In this document: positions 1-8,325 of the stretch, one piece after another
How the letters are laid out: each line of letters begins with the position of its first letter
Numbering within the stretch: position 1 is the stretch's first letter
Assembly: GCA_030536655.1 (NCBI GenBank)
Contig: JAUNPN010000010.1
Span: 1-42,276, forward strand
Direction of reading: 5' to 3'
DNA from: a bacterium
GTDB lineage: Bacteria > Bacillota > Clostridia > UBA1381
DNA: 42,276 nt
The notes under the pieces: model-generated
Databases searched by the model: none
Seen by the model: only the letters and a program-made list of their open reading frames with translations
What the model was told of the DNA's origin: nothing
Made by a program: the position numbers and the translations under genes

Positions 1-52
1 AAATATAAAAGATAAAATAGATTTAGAAGTATTAGAATATATAAAGAAAAAT

Positions 53-88
53 GGCTGTAGTAAAACTCAAATGAGTTTTACTACAGCC
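53..88 (-). terminator. intrinsic terminator of the phosphoglucomutase gene
   Basis: A perfect 16-base inverted repeat (GGCTGTAGTAAAACTC at 53-68 and its complement at 73-88) with a 4-base loop. Read on the minus strand it is followed by a T-rich stretch (ATTTTTCTTT), and it lies 18 bases past the stop codon of the gene ending at 106. On the plus strand no clear T-run follows. Confidence 0.85.
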
Positions 89-105
89 CCTTTAACGTTT
101 TCAGA

Positions 106-1821
106 TTATAATCCAAGTTGTTTTTCTACATCTGCAAGTACAGCATCAACTGTTGCCATTGCAGCGTCAAATGTTTCAGCGTTTGAACCGAGATAAATCT
201 TAATTTTTGGCTCTGTTCCGGATGGTCTCACAATGAAGTAAGTCTTACCGTCTGATAAGTCATAGCGGAGTACGTTTGCCTTCGGAAGCTCTGTGTTGTC
301 CGGAAGCATAATTGTCTGTTCCTTGTAGTCGGTATACTTAACAATATTCATTCCATTTGCGGTCTTAGGCGGATTAGCTCTTAAGCCTGTAAGAATGTTT
401 GCCATCTTCTCCATACCATCTTTACCCGGCATTGTAAAGGAAACTGTCTTTTCTGCATATACGCCGTATTTAGCGTAAATGTCCTGAAGTGCTTCATATA
501 ATGATTTGCCCTTTGTAGCATAGTATGCAGCCATTTCTGCGATAAGCATTGATGCAACAACACCATCTTTGTCGCGTGCGTGATTGCCTACGAGATAGCC
601 GTAGCTTTCCTCAAAGCCTATAAGATAAGTATAGTTCTTCTTGATACTGAAGTCTGTCATCTTCTCACCGATGTATTTGAAGCCTGTTAAGAGACTCATA
701 CATTCAGCGCCGTAGGACTTTGCGATAGCGGCCGCAAGCTCAGTCGTAACGATTGTCTTAATAACCATGCCGTTTTCCGGAAGGATACCCTTCTCCTGCT
801 TTGAGCGGAGAATATAATCAACAAGAAGTGCGCCGGTCTGGTTGCCTGTGAGCGTTCTATACTGCCCCTCAGCATCACGTACTACGATACCTACACGGTC
901 ACAGTCCGGATCTGTACCGATGATAACATCAACGTCATTCTGCTTTGCCATCTCAATAGCAATGGTGAAGCCTTCCTTGTTTTCCGGGTTCGGTGACTTA
1001 ACTGTCGGGAAGTCGCCGTCTTCTGTATCCTGCTCCTTAACAACAAGCACGTTTTTAAAGCCAATTCGCTTTAAGATTTCCTTAACCGGGCGTGAGCCTG
1101 TGCCGTGGAACGGTGTATAGATGAGCTTGAAGGTGTCAGCTACAGCTGTAACAGCCTCCGGATTCTGCTGCTGTGTCTGGACTGTCTGTAAGAATTTTTC
1201 GTTTAAATCAGGACCAACTACTTCAACGGCGCCTGACTTAACGGCCTCATCCAGATCGGCATATTTAACGTCAAAAATACCGATTGAATCCATAGCATCA
1301 ATAACTGTCTTAACAGCCTCCGGCGGAAGCTGACCACCGTCCGGTCCATATACCTTATAGCCGTTGTATTCCTTAGGATTGTGTGAAGCTGTAATCATGA
1401 CGCCTGCCGCACAGCCAAGTTCTCTGATTCCGAAAGAAACCTCAGGAACTGAGTGAACTGTGTCAAAGAGATAAACCTTGATACCCTCATGAGCGAGAAC
1501 CTTTGCTGTTTCTTCGGCAAATACTCTTGAGAAGTGACGGGTATCATAGCCGATTAAAACGCCCTTCTTTGCAGCTTCTTCGCCGTTGTTGTTTACATAA
1601 ACGGAAACACCATAGCTTGCCTGACGAACATTGAAAACGTTAATCTTGTTTGTACCGGCGCCGATAGTTCCCCTCATGCCTGCTGTACCGAATTCAAGAC
1701 CACGGTAGAAGCGTTCCTCGATTTCTTTTTCATCTCCGGCAATAGCTCTTAATTCATCCTTGGAAGCCTCGTCAACTGCCGGTGAAGCAAGCCATTCATT
1801 GTATGTGTCCTTATAACCCAT
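106..1821 (-). CDS. pgcA: phosphoglucomutase / phosphomannomutase (PgcA-like alpha-D-phosphohexomutase)
   Basis: Interconverts glucose-1-phosphate and glucose-6-phosphate (or the mannose equivalents) in the cytoplasm, feeding cell-envelope sugar nucleotides. The 571-residue length matches the Bacillus PgcA type. The phosphoserine loop TASHNPK is at 144-150 (Ser146), the metal-binding loop DPDCDR at 304-309, the sugar-binding GFEESYG at 402-408, and the phosphate-binding RPSGTEPK is near the C-terminus. All key residues are present. The ATG at 1821 is preceded by GGAGG and a consensus-like promoter. It appears to be monocistronic with its own terminator. Substrate preference between glucose and mannose cannot be read from sequence. 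Confidence 0.95.
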   Translation of the reverse strand: MGYKDTYNEWLASPAVDEASKDELRAIAGDEKEIEERFYRGLEFGTAGMRGTIGAGTNKINVFNVRQASYGVSVYVNNNGEEAAKKGVLIGYDTRHFSRVFAEETAKVLAHEGIKVYLFDTVHSVPEVSFGIRELGCAAGVMITASHNPKEYNGYKVYGPDGGQLPPEAVKTVIDAMDSIGIFDVKYADLDEAVKSGAVEVVGPDLNEKFLQTVQTQQQNPEAVTAVADTFKLIYTPFHGTGSRPVKEILKRIGFKNVLVVKEQDTEDGDFPTVKSPNPENKEGFTIAIEMAKQNDVDVIIGTDPDCDRVGIVVRDAEGQYRTLTGNQTGALLVDYILRSKQEKGILPENGMVIKTIVTTELAAAIAKSYGAECMSLLTGFKYIGEKMTDFSIKKNYTYLIGFEESYGYLVGNHARDKDGVVASMLIAEMAAYYATKGKSLYEALQDIYAKYGVYAEKTVSFTMPGKDGMEKMANILTGLRANPPKTANGMNIVKYTDYKEQTIMLPDNTELPKANVLRYDLSDGKTYFIVRPSGTEPKIKIYLGSNAETFDAAMATVDAVLADVEKQLGL

Positions 1822-1856
1822 TTGAATAATCCTCCATTCAAAAATAATATATTTAT

Positions 1857-1885
1857 ATTATATAACATTTTTGGTGAATTTTCAA
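1857..1885 (-). promoter_or_regulatory. sigma-A promoter of the phosphoglucomutase gene
   Basis: On the minus strand TTGAAA (1880-1885) and TATAAT (1857-1862) are separated by 17 bases, about 35 bases before the ATG at 1821. Confidence 0.75.
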
Positions 1886-1943
1886 TAATTAATTTGTAAA
1901 AATTTATTTTAAATATATGTGAAATATGACAAAAAACGACTTG

Positions 1944-2627
1944 TTAAATATCAATGTAACGTGTGTCGGGTCTCTTTCGAGGCGGCTGTGAGGTAAAGAC
2001 GATTGCCATAATCGTTTTTGCACCGGCATTGCGCAGGGTATGGGCAGCTTCATTTATAGTAGAACCGCTCGTGTATATGTCGTCAACTAATAAAATATTT
2101 TTATCCTTTGCCGCGCTTGATGCAGAATATGCGCCCCGGATATTTAAGATACGCTCATAGTGGTTGAGGGAGCTTTGGCGATTTGTATCCTTCACACGTG
2201 TTAAATATTCATTGTGCTGAGGTATGCCCAAAACCTTTTCGGCAGTATCTGCGATGAAGGCGGATTGATTGAAGCCTCGTTCATTCATACGCTGTTTCGA
2301 TAATGGCAGTGTCACTATTGCGTCGAATTGATACAATTCCCATATTTTATTAAGCCGTTCTTCAACAATAAAGGAAAAAGCCGAAGTATATGCGGGATTG
2401 TCGTTGAATTTTAGGTTATGAACGGCTTTGCGTACCACATCAGTATAGTAAAGACATGGGATAATGCGTGAAAGCGGAGGCTGTACTTCAATTATGTTGT
2501 GTACAGTCCTGTTATTGATTGTCTGCCAGCAATCACGGCAGATGCAAAGAAATCGGCTGTGCCATACACAGTCCTGTTTTTTGAAATAATCCTCACAAAA
2601 AACGCAGCGTTTGGCAAAAATATTCAT
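1944..2627 (-). CDS. comFC: ComF-family amidophosphoribosyltransferase-like protein
   Basis: ComF-family proteins have an N-terminal zinc-finger-like cysteine cluster and a phosphoribosyltransferase fold, and in competent bacteria they act in DNA uptake. Here cysteines lie at 8, 11, 28, 30 and 33. The PRPP-binding loop LLVDDIYTSGST is at 179-190, and KQRMNERGFNQS at about 111-122 is typical of the family. At 227 residues the length is normal, but only seven residues precede the first cysteine, which is short. No Shine-Dalgarno site precedes the ATG at 2627. A short in-frame reading frame with its own good site lies just upstream, so the N-terminus may be truncated or translation may be coupled. 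A competence role is inferred from the family only. Confidence 0.85.
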   Translation of the reverse strand: MNIFAKRCVFCEDYFKKQDCVWHSRFLCICRDCWQTINNRTVHNIIEVQPPLSRIIPCLYYTDVVRKAVHNLKFNDNPAYTSAFSFIVEERLNKIWELYQFDAIVTLPLSKQRMNERGFNQSAFIADTAEKVLGIPQHNEYLTRVKDTNRQSSLNHYERILNIRGAYSASSAAKDKNILLVDDIYTSGSTINEAAHTLRNAGAKTIMAIVFTSQPPRKRPDTRYIDI

Positions 2628-2636
2628 AGCGGTAAT

Positions 2637-2666
2637 TCATCGCATATACGGCAGCGGCAGGCACAT
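2637..2666 (-). other. short upstream reading frame before comFC
   Basis: Nine codons (MCLPLPYMR) ending in TGA, preceded by AAGGAG with a suitable spacing. It is in the same frame as comFC and separated from it by TGA plus three codons. It could be a leader peptide that couples translation to comFC, or the original start of comFC interrupted by a stop codon. Confidence 0.35.
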
Positions 2667-2680
2667 TATATGCATCTCCT

Positions 2681-2718
2681 TAAAAAGACTGCCGTAAAAC
2701 TTTGGTTTTGCAGCAGTC
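2681..2718 (-). terminator. intrinsic terminator after tRNA-Ala
   Basis: A 14-base stem (2687-2700 with 2705-2718, two mismatched or wobble positions) and a TTTG/CAAA loop. On the minus strand TTTTTA follows directly. It lies 13 bases past the tRNA 3' end. Confidence 0.75.
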
Positions 2719-2731
2719 ACTTTTCGATTAA

Positions 2732-2804
2732 TGGAGATAAGGGGGATCGAACCCCTGACCTCGTACATGCGAAGCACGCGCTCTCCCAGCTGAGCTATAT
2801 CCCC
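2732..2804 (-). tRNA. tRNA-Ala (anticodon CGC)
   Basis: A 73-base cloverleaf. The acceptor stem GGGGATA/TATCTCC contains the G3-U70 wobble that identifies tRNA-Ala. The D arm is GCTC...GAGC. The anticodon stem CGTGC/GTACG has loop TTCGCAT, giving anticodon CGC (reads GCG). The T arm is AGGGG-TTCGATC-CCCCT. The discriminator base is A and CCA is not encoded. GCG is common in the surrounding genes. Confidence 0.93.
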
Positions 2805-2825
2805 ATATATAATCTGTATACAATT

Positions 2826-2854
2826 ATTATAGCACCGCAGATATAGTTTGTCAA
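2826..2854 (-). promoter_or_regulatory. full-consensus sigma-A promoter of tRNA-Ala
   Basis: On the minus strand TTGACA (2849-2854), a 17-base spacer, then TATAAT (2826-2831). Both hexamers match consensus perfectly, about 22 bases before the tRNA. Confidence 0.92.
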
Positions 2855-3080
2855 GTAAAAATGCTGATATTTCCACGGAAATTTCATGTTTTTTTATAAA
2901 AATTTTTTATGCAGAATAATTTAATTCTTGCCGAAACGTCCATTACATAATATAGAGCCTGTTTCCAAAAATCCGAAAAGCACACGCTATTGTTTCGCGA
3001 GAGCATATCAAGGTAAGTTATTGATGCAACAGATTCAAGATTATCGAAGGTAAGGTAAAACGGCAGGGGCGGCAAATGCT

Positions 3081-3150
3081 TTTTAACAAATTCTTAATAC
3101 GATTACATCATTTCTTTTTCCCATTTTAATTTTTTTTGTGATAATATAAT
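3081..3150 (+). promoter_or_regulatory. putative KdpE operator and promoter of the kdp operon
   Basis: Three helically spaced TTA-type half sites start at about 3083 (TTAAC), 3094 (TTAATAC) and 3103 (TTAC). The 11-mer TCTTAATACGA (3092-3102) is identical to one in front of ktrB (8215-8225). A -10 box TATAAT is at 3145-3150, with no good -35 box, as expected for an activator-dependent promoter. Assignment to KdpE is inferred from the OmpR/PhoB-family preference for direct repeats at about 11-base spacing and from the neighbouring kdpE gene. The rest of 2855-3080 shows no recognisable riboswitch or gene. Confidence 0.5.
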
Positions 3151-3171
3151 TGCGCAAGGAGGGATGAGAAA

Positions 3172-3360
3172 ATGAAAAATATTTTACAAACAATCAATAA
3201 ATTTGAAAAGCATCTTGACGAAAGGGCTGAACGCTTTTTCTTCAGGCATCCGAATTTAGCTTTTTTATTTATGCTTGTTGTATTGCCGCTTCTCGTTCTT
3301 CTTGCAGTTACAGTCACAACGTTTATTATAGCAATACCTGTTTCAATTATTATGCTGTAA
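3172..3360 (+). CDS. small membrane protein ahead of kdpFABC, function unknown
   Basis: A 62-residue protein preceded by AAGGAGGG. The first 30 residues are charged and probably helical (KFEKHLDERAERFF). Residues 29-61 are strongly hydrophobic and can form one or two membrane segments. I do not recognise a family. It is the first gene after the proposed kdp promoter and lies 53 bases before kdpF, so it is probably co-transcribed with the potassium pump. A role as an accessory or assembly peptide is possible but is only an inference from position. Confidence 0.65.
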   Translation: MKNILQTINKFEKHLDERAERFFFRHPNLAFLFMLVVLPLLVLLAVTVTTFIIAIPVSIIML

Positions 3361-3412
3361 ATATTACGCTGTTTGTAAACTATGCAAAATAATCAAAAGG
3401 AGGAGTATCAAA

Positions 3413-3502
3413 ATGAGTATTATAATCGGAATTGCGGGGCTTTCGGCGGCGGCTCTGCTAATTTACTATGTGTATATTCTTATGAAGGGGGATGAACAGT
3501 AA
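3413..3502 (+). CDS. kdpF: KdpF, small membrane subunit of the potassium-transporting ATPase
   Basis: A 29-residue, almost entirely hydrophobic peptide (MSIIIGIAGLSAAALLIYYV, then a short charged tail). KdpF is a single-span peptide that stabilises the KdpABC complex in the membrane. The start is preceded by AAAGGAGGAG. Its stop overlaps the kdpA start by one base (TAATG), so translation is probably coupled. Size, hydrophobicity and position directly before kdpA match the family. Confidence 0.88.
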   Translation: MSIIIGIAGLSAAALLIYYVYILMKGDEQ

Positions 3503-5487
3503 TGAATACTGTTGTGCAGTACATACTTTACCTTGCGGTGCTGGTTGCTCTTGCCATACCGCTTGGAGGGTATATGAAAAAGGTTATGAACGGAGAAAAA
3601 ACGTTCTTATCAAAAGTGCTGACGCCGTGTGAAAATGCCGTATATAAGGTTTTGCGGATTAACAAAGACGAGCAGATGACTTGGAAAAAGTATGCTGTGA
3701 GCGTGCTTGTTTTCTCGGGTATAGGTCTTGTGTTCCTGTTCCTGCTCCTGCTTTTGCAGGGCGTTCTTCCCGGAAACCCGCAGGGATTATCGGGAGTTAA
3801 ATGGGATTTGGCATTTAATACCGCGGCAAGCTTTGTTACCAATACCAACTGGCAGGCATACAGCGGCGAATCAACATTAAGCTATCTATCACAGGCGCTC
3901 GGACTTACCGTACAAAACTTCGTATCGGCGGCAACGGGTATTGCGGTGCTGTTTGCTTTGATACGCGGCTTTACAAAGGTAAAGTCTGAGGGACTCGGAA
4001 GCTTTTGGGCAGATCTGACAAGAATCACTATCCATATTCTTATTCCGTTAAACCTTGTTCTTTCTCTTGCGCTTGTTGGCGGAGGCGTCATTCAGAATTT
4101 GAAAGGCGGTGAAACGGTATCGCTCCTTGAACCGATTGCGGTAAGCTCCGAAACCTTTGCCATAGACGCGGATAATAAGATTATAGATAACGCTGAAATC
4201 GACACGGAAAACAGCGTAGTAACGGCAGACGGCAAGGTTGTTGAAGATGCAGAAATAATCGCGGAGGGTGATATACTCGGAAGCTTTAAGAGGGGCAGCG
4301 ATACACTTAACAGTGATGTTCTTGCAGATTCAAAAATCAGCAATATATCCGAGGATGCAGGAAAAGCGGTTGTCACTTTCGGCGGACAGACTATCCCGGT
4401 AAATATTGCAACAGAGCAGTTTGTTCCTATGGGACCTGCGGCAAGCCAGATTGCAATTAAACAGTCAGGTACAAACGGCGGCGGATTCATGGGTGTAAAC
4501 TCAGCGCATCCGCTTGAAAACCCCAATCCGTTTACAAACATACTGGAAATGATTTCTCTGCTTCTGATACCTGCGGCGCTGTGCTTTACATTCGGGAAAA
4601 GCGTTAAAAACAAAAAACAAGGCGCGGCAATCTTTATGGCAATGTTCATCTGTCTTGTTATTGCGCTCGGTATTGTTGCCGTATGTGAACAGGGCGCAAC
4701 TCCTCAGCTTGCCCAAAACGGAATGGTTGACGTATCAAGCGTCGGTCAGGCAGGCGGAAACATGGAAGGCAAGGAAACACGCTTCGGAATCGCATCGTCC
4801 TCTACATGGGCAGCGTTTACAACAGCCGCATCCAACGGCTCGGTAAACTCCATGCACGACAGCTATACGCCTATCGGAGGTATGATCCCCATGCTTTTGA
4901 TGATGCTCGGCGAGGTTGTATTCGGCGGTACGGGCTGCGGGCTTTACGGAATGTTGGCATTTGCGATACTGACCGTATTTATAGCCGGTCTTATGGTCGG
5001 CAGAACGCCTGAGTTTTTGGGTAAGAAAATTGAACCCTATGAAATGAAATGGGCGGTGTTGGTGTGTCTTGCAACCCCGATGGTAATATTAATCGGCAGC
5101 GGTATTGCCGCCGTTGTTCCGTCTGTGGCAGACAGCCTTAACAACGGTGGCGCGCACGGCTTTTCGGAAATGCTGTATGCATATTCGTCAGGCGGCGGAA
5201 ACAATGGTTCAGCATTTGCAGGCTTTAACGCAAATACGCCGTTTCTTAATATAAGTATAGGACTTGTCATGCTTTTTGCAAGATTTATTCCGGTTATCGG
5301 AACGCTTGCTATTGCGGGAAGCCTTGTTAAGAAAAAGAAAATTGCCGTTACGGCAGGTACTCTGTCAACAACAAATGCAATGTTTGTATTTTTACTGATA
5401 CTGATAGTCCTTATTATCGGTGCTCTGAGTTTCTTCCCGGCACTGGCACTCGGACCTATCGCGGAATTTTTCCAATGCATTGTATGA
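3502..5487 (+). CDS. kdpA: KdpA, potassium-binding channel-like subunit
   Basis: KdpA is the membrane subunit that selects and binds potassium in the high-affinity KdpFABC P-type pump. Pore-loop regions are recognisable: FNTAASFVTNTNWQ (105-118), GTNGGGFMGVNSAHPLENP (323-341), and the later segments SNGSVNSMHDSYTPIGGM and GGTGCGLYGM. The protein has 661 residues, about 100 more than usual. The excess lies between the segment ending at about 207 and the conserved PMGPAASQ (309-316). That stretch is hydrophilic, rich in D, E, A, V and I, and predicted to be outside the membrane. The gene is followed closely by kdpB. Confidence 0.96.
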   Translation: MNTVVQYILYLAVLVALAIPLGGYMKKVMNGEKTFLSKVLTPCENAVYKVLRINKDEQMTWKKYAVSVLVFSGIGLVFLFLLLLLQGVLPGNPQGLSGVKWDLAFNTAASFVTNTNWQAYSGESTLSYLSQALGLTVQNFVSAATGIAVLFALIRGFTKVKSEGLGSFWADLTRITIHILIPLNLVLSLALVGGGVIQNLKGGETVSLLEPIAVSSETFAIDADNKIIDNAEIDTENSVVTADGKVVEDAEIIAEGDILGSFKRGSDTLNSDVLADSKISNISEDAGKAVVTFGGQTIPVNIATEQFVPMGPAASQIAIKQSGTNGGGFMGVNSAHPLENPNPFTNILEMISLLLIPAALCFTFGKSVKNKKQGAAIFMAMFICLVIALGIVAVCEQGATPQLAQNGMVDVSSVGQAGGNMEGKETRFGIASSSTWAAFTTAASNGSVNSMHDSYTPIGGMIPMLLMMLGEVVFGGTGCGLYGMLAFAILTVFIAGLMVGRTPEFLGKKIEPYEMKWAVLVCLATPMVILIGSGIAAVVPSVADSLNNGGAHGFSEMLYAYSSGGGNNGSAFAGFNANTPFLNISIGLVMLFARFIPVIGTLAIAGSLVKKKKIAVTAGTLSTTNAMFVFLLILIVLIIGALSFFPALALGPIAEFFQCIV

Positions 5488-5500
5488 GGAGGTATAAGAT

Positions 5501-7570
5501 ATGTCTAAAAAATCAAAAAATATTTTTGGCGACAAGAGTATAATACTAAGAGCAGTAAAAGATTCGTTTATCAAGATGAACCCTAAAACCCAGGTGCAAA
5601 ATCCGGTTATGCTGCTTGTATATATATCGGCTGTTCTTACAACCGGATTATGGCTTTTATCCATGTTCGGCATTAAGGATGCGTCAGCGGGCTACACATT
5701 GGCAATAGCGATTATACTGTGGTTTACCTGTCTGTTTGCAAACTTTGCAGAGGCAATCGCCGAAGGCAGAGGTAAGGCACAGGCGGACTCATTAAGAGCT
5801 TCACGAAAAGACGTCGAGGCGCACAGGATTCCGTCACCTGAGCAGAAGGATAAAATAACGGTTGTACCCTCAGCATCACTGAAAAAGGGTGATATTGTTA
5901 TCGTAAAAGCGAACGAGCAAATCCCTGCCGACGGTGAAATTATCGAAGGTGCAGCGTCGGTTGACGAAAGCGCTGTCACGGGTGAATCGGCTCCGGTCAT
6001 CCGCGAGGCGGGCGGCGACAGGAGCGCGGTAACGGGCGGCACAACTCTTTTGTCCGACCGGATTGTAATACGCGTTACAAGTGAAGCCGGAGAAAGCTTC
6101 ATGGATAAAATGATTGCCATGGTTGAAGGCGCGTCAAGGAAGAAAACGCCGAACGAAATTGCGCTTCAGATATTCCTTGTGGCTTTGTCGATCATATTTA
6201 TACTGGTGACGATGTCGCTGTATACTTATTCGGTTTTCTCTGCCAATCAGGCGGGTATTGAAAATCCAACGTCGATTACAACATTGATTGCCTTACTTGT
6301 GTGTCTTGCACCCACCACAATCGGAGCGCTGCTTTCGGCGATAGGTATTGCGGGCATGAGCCGTTTAAATCAGGCGAATGTCCTTGCCATGAGCGGACGC
6401 GCCATTGAGGCTGCGGGCGATGTGGATGTTCTGCTGCTGGATAAAACGGGTACAATCACTCTCGGAAACCGTCAGGCGTATGCCTTTATCCCGGTTGACG
6501 GCACAGACGCAAGGGAGCTTGCAAAGGCGGCGCAGCTTTCCTCTCTGGCAGACGAAACGCCCGAAGGCAGAAGCGTTGTTGTTCTGGCAAAGGAAGGGTT
6601 CGGTATCAGAGATGCAAGCGTTCAGAAAAATAATATGACATTTATTCCGTTCAGTGCGAACACGCGGATGAGCGGAGTATACTGCGGCGGCTCAAAAATC
6701 TACAAGGGCGCGGCTGACGCGATTTACGATTATGTGAGGAATCAAGGAGCGTCCGTTTCTGCTGAAGGTGAGGAAGTTGTAAAACAAATTGCATCTCAGG
6801 GCGGAACGCCGCTTGTTGTCGCAAAGGACGGTAAGATTCTCGGAGTTATTCACTTAAAGGATATTATAAAAAACGGCGTTAAGGAAAAATTTGCGGATTT
6901 AAGAAAAATGGGTATAAAAACCATTATGATAACAGGCGACAATCCAATGACCGCCGCCGCGATTGCGGCAGAAGCCGGCGTCGATGATTTCCTCGCCGAA
7001 GCTACGCCGGAGGGCAAGCTCAAGATGATACGCGATTTTCAGACTAAGGGACATCTTGTAGCCATGACCGGCGACGGAACAAACGACGCTCCCGCGCTTG
7101 CACAGGCAGACGTTGCGGTCGCTATGAACAGCGGTACGCAAGCGGCAAAGGAAGCCGGAAATATGGTTGACCTTGACTCCTCGCCCACAAAGCTTATTGA
7201 TATTGTCCGTATCGGCAAACAGCTTTTAATGACAAGAGGAAGTCTTACCACATTTTCTATTGCAAATGATGTTGCAAAGTATTTTGCAATCATTCCGGCA
7301 TTGTTTATGGGACTTTATCCCGGACTTGCGGCGCTTAATATAATGAGGCTTCACTCTCCGCAGAGTGCGGTGCTTTCAGCAATCATATACAACGCTCTTA
7401 TCATTATTGCGTTGATACCGCTTGCATTAAAGGGTGTAAAATATCGTGAGGTTCCGGCAGGAAAATTGTTATCACACAATCTCTTGATATACGGTCTGGG
7501 CGGACTTGCTGCTCCGTTCGTGTTTATCAAGCTGATCGATATAATTTTGGTTCTGTTCGGATTGGCTTAA
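5501..7570 (+). CDS. kdpB: KdpB, catalytic P-type ATPase subunit
   Basis: KdpB hydrolyses ATP to drive potassium uptake through KdpA. The 689-residue length is normal. Seen are the A-domain TGES (160-163), the membrane motif [15 protein letters not shown] (268-282), the phosphorylation motif DKTGT with Asp314, and the hinge motif [20 protein letters not shown]. The motif [20 protein letters not shown] is characteristic of KdpB. All catalytic residues are intact. The start is preceded by GAGGAGG, 13 bases after kdpA. The conserved membrane CxxP motif has Ala where the E. coli protein has Ile. Confidence 0.97.
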   Translation: MSKKSKNIFGDKSIILRAVKDSFIKMNPKTQVQNPVMLLVYISAVLTTGLWLLSMFGIKDASAGYTLAIAIILWFTCLFANFAEAIAEGRGKAQADSLRASRKDVEAHRIPSPEQKDKITVVPSASLKKGDIVIVKANEQIPADGEIIEGAASVDESAVTGESAPVIREAGGDRSAVTGGTTLLSDRIVIRVTSEAGESFMDKMIAMVEGASRKKTPNEIALQIFLVALSIIFILVTMSLYTYSVFSANQAGIENPTSITTLIALLVCLAPTTIGALLSAIGIAGMSRLNQANVLAMSGRAIEAAGDVDVLLLDKTGTITLGNRQAYAFIPVDGTDARELAKAAQLSSLADETPEGRSVVVLAKEGFGIRDASVQKNNMTFIPFSANTRMSGVYCGGSKIYKGAADAIYDYVRNQGASVSAEGEEVVKQIASQGGTPLVVAKDGKILGVIHLKDIIKNGVKEKFADLRKMGIKTIMITGDNPMTAAAIAAEAGVDDFLAEATPEGKLKMIRDFQTKGHLVAMTGDGTNDAPALAQADVAVAMNSGTQAAKEAGNMVDLDSSPTKLIDIVRIGKQLLMTRGSLTTFSIANDVAKYFAIIPALFMGLYPGLAALNIMRLHSPQSAVLSAIIYNALIIIALIPLALKGVKYREVPAGKLLSHNLLIYGLGGLAAPFVFIKLIDIILVLFGLA

Positions 7571-7584
7571 GGAGGGATGATGAA

Positions 7585-8202
7585 ATGAAAACAAAAACAC
7601 AGGCAGAACAATCTGTATTTTCAAAGGCTCTTGGAATATTTATCGTATTTACTCTGCTTTGCGGAGTGGTATATACAGGTGTTGTAACGGGCATTGCACA
7701 GCTGATGTTTCCGAAACAGGCAAACGGAAGTATCATAGAAATTGACGGCAAAAGGTACGGCAGCGAGCTGCTCGGTCAGCAGTATACCGATGACGCGCAT
7801 ATGTGGGGACGAATTATGAACATTGATGTTTCTGCATTTACCGATGAAAACGGCAAAATGCTGATGTATTCGGCTCCGTCCAACCTTTCCCCGGCAAGTG
7901 ATGAATATGCAGAACTTGTTGGGGAGCGTGTGGAAAAGCTCAGGGCGGCAAACCCCGATATGGACGAGGCGGCAGTCCCTGTTGACCTTGTTACCTGCTC
8001 CGGCAGCGGACTTGATCCGCATATCTCTCCCGCTGCCGCCGAATATCAAGCTGCACGAATTGCAAAAGCAAATGGTATAAGCGAGGACAGAGTAAGAGAA
8101 ATTATAGAAGAATGTACCGACGGGCGTTTTCTCGGAATTTTCGGTGAAAAAACAGTAAATGTTCTTGAGGTTAATTTAATGCTTGACGGTATCTTAGAAT
8201 AA
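7585..8202 (+). CDS. kdpC: KdpC, accessory subunit of the potassium-transporting ATPase
   Basis: KdpC is a single-span protein that assists the KdpFABC complex. This 205-residue protein has one N-terminal membrane segment (about 15-38). It ends with the characteristic block PVDLVTCSGSGLDPHISPAA, followed by a helical region and EKTVNVLEVNLMLD. The start at 7585 is preceded by AAGGAGGG and lies 14 bases after kdpB. It is the last gene of the kdpFABC block. The following 120 bases carry the ktrB control region. Confidence 0.95.
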   Translation: MKTKTQAEQSVFSKALGIFIVFTLLCGVVYTGVVTGIAQLMFPKQANGSIIEIDGKRYGSELLGQQYTDDAHMWGRIMNIDVSAFTDENGKMLMYSAPSNLSPASDEYAELVGERVEKLRAANPDMDEAAVPVDLVTCSGSGLDPHISPAAAEYQAARIAKANGISEDRVREIIEECTDGRFLGIFGEKTVNVLEVNLMLDGILE

Positions 8203-8204
8203 AT

Positions 8205-8269
8205 CTTTATACAATCTTAATACGAAATTAACACTCCTTATACAAATTTAATACAGATTATGTTACAAT
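8205..8269 (+). promoter_or_regulatory. phased TTA(A)NAC repeats and promoter ahead of ktrB (putative KdpE operator)
   Basis: Five direct half sites start at 8207 (TTATAC), 8217 (TTAATAC), 8228 (TTAACAC), 8238 (TTATAC) and 8248 (TTAATAC), at 10-11-base steps. As blocks, 8205-8226 and 8236-8257 are a near-perfect direct repeat offset by 31 bases. A -10-like TACAAT is at 8264-8269, so the last repeats cover the -35 position. This is the layout of an OmpR/PhoB-type activator site. KdpE is the obvious candidate because the same 11-mer lies before kdp. Confidence 0.6.
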
Positions 8270-8325
8270 TAAGTTAAGTTTTTACTGAAAATATCTTTAA
8301 ACATCATGTTAAGGAATGAACAGGA

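Noticed and set aside
2-200. Open frame on the plus strand entering from the left edge (IKDKIDLEVLEYIKKNGCS...)
   Set aside because: It runs through the terminator hairpin and then antisense to the phosphoglucomutase gene. The first part could be the end of a gene outside the window, but nothing supports it beyond an open frame.
2961-2975. AGCCTGTTT near 2967 as an end of the element seen at 22564
   Set aside because: Only nine bases match and no partner repeat lies nearby.
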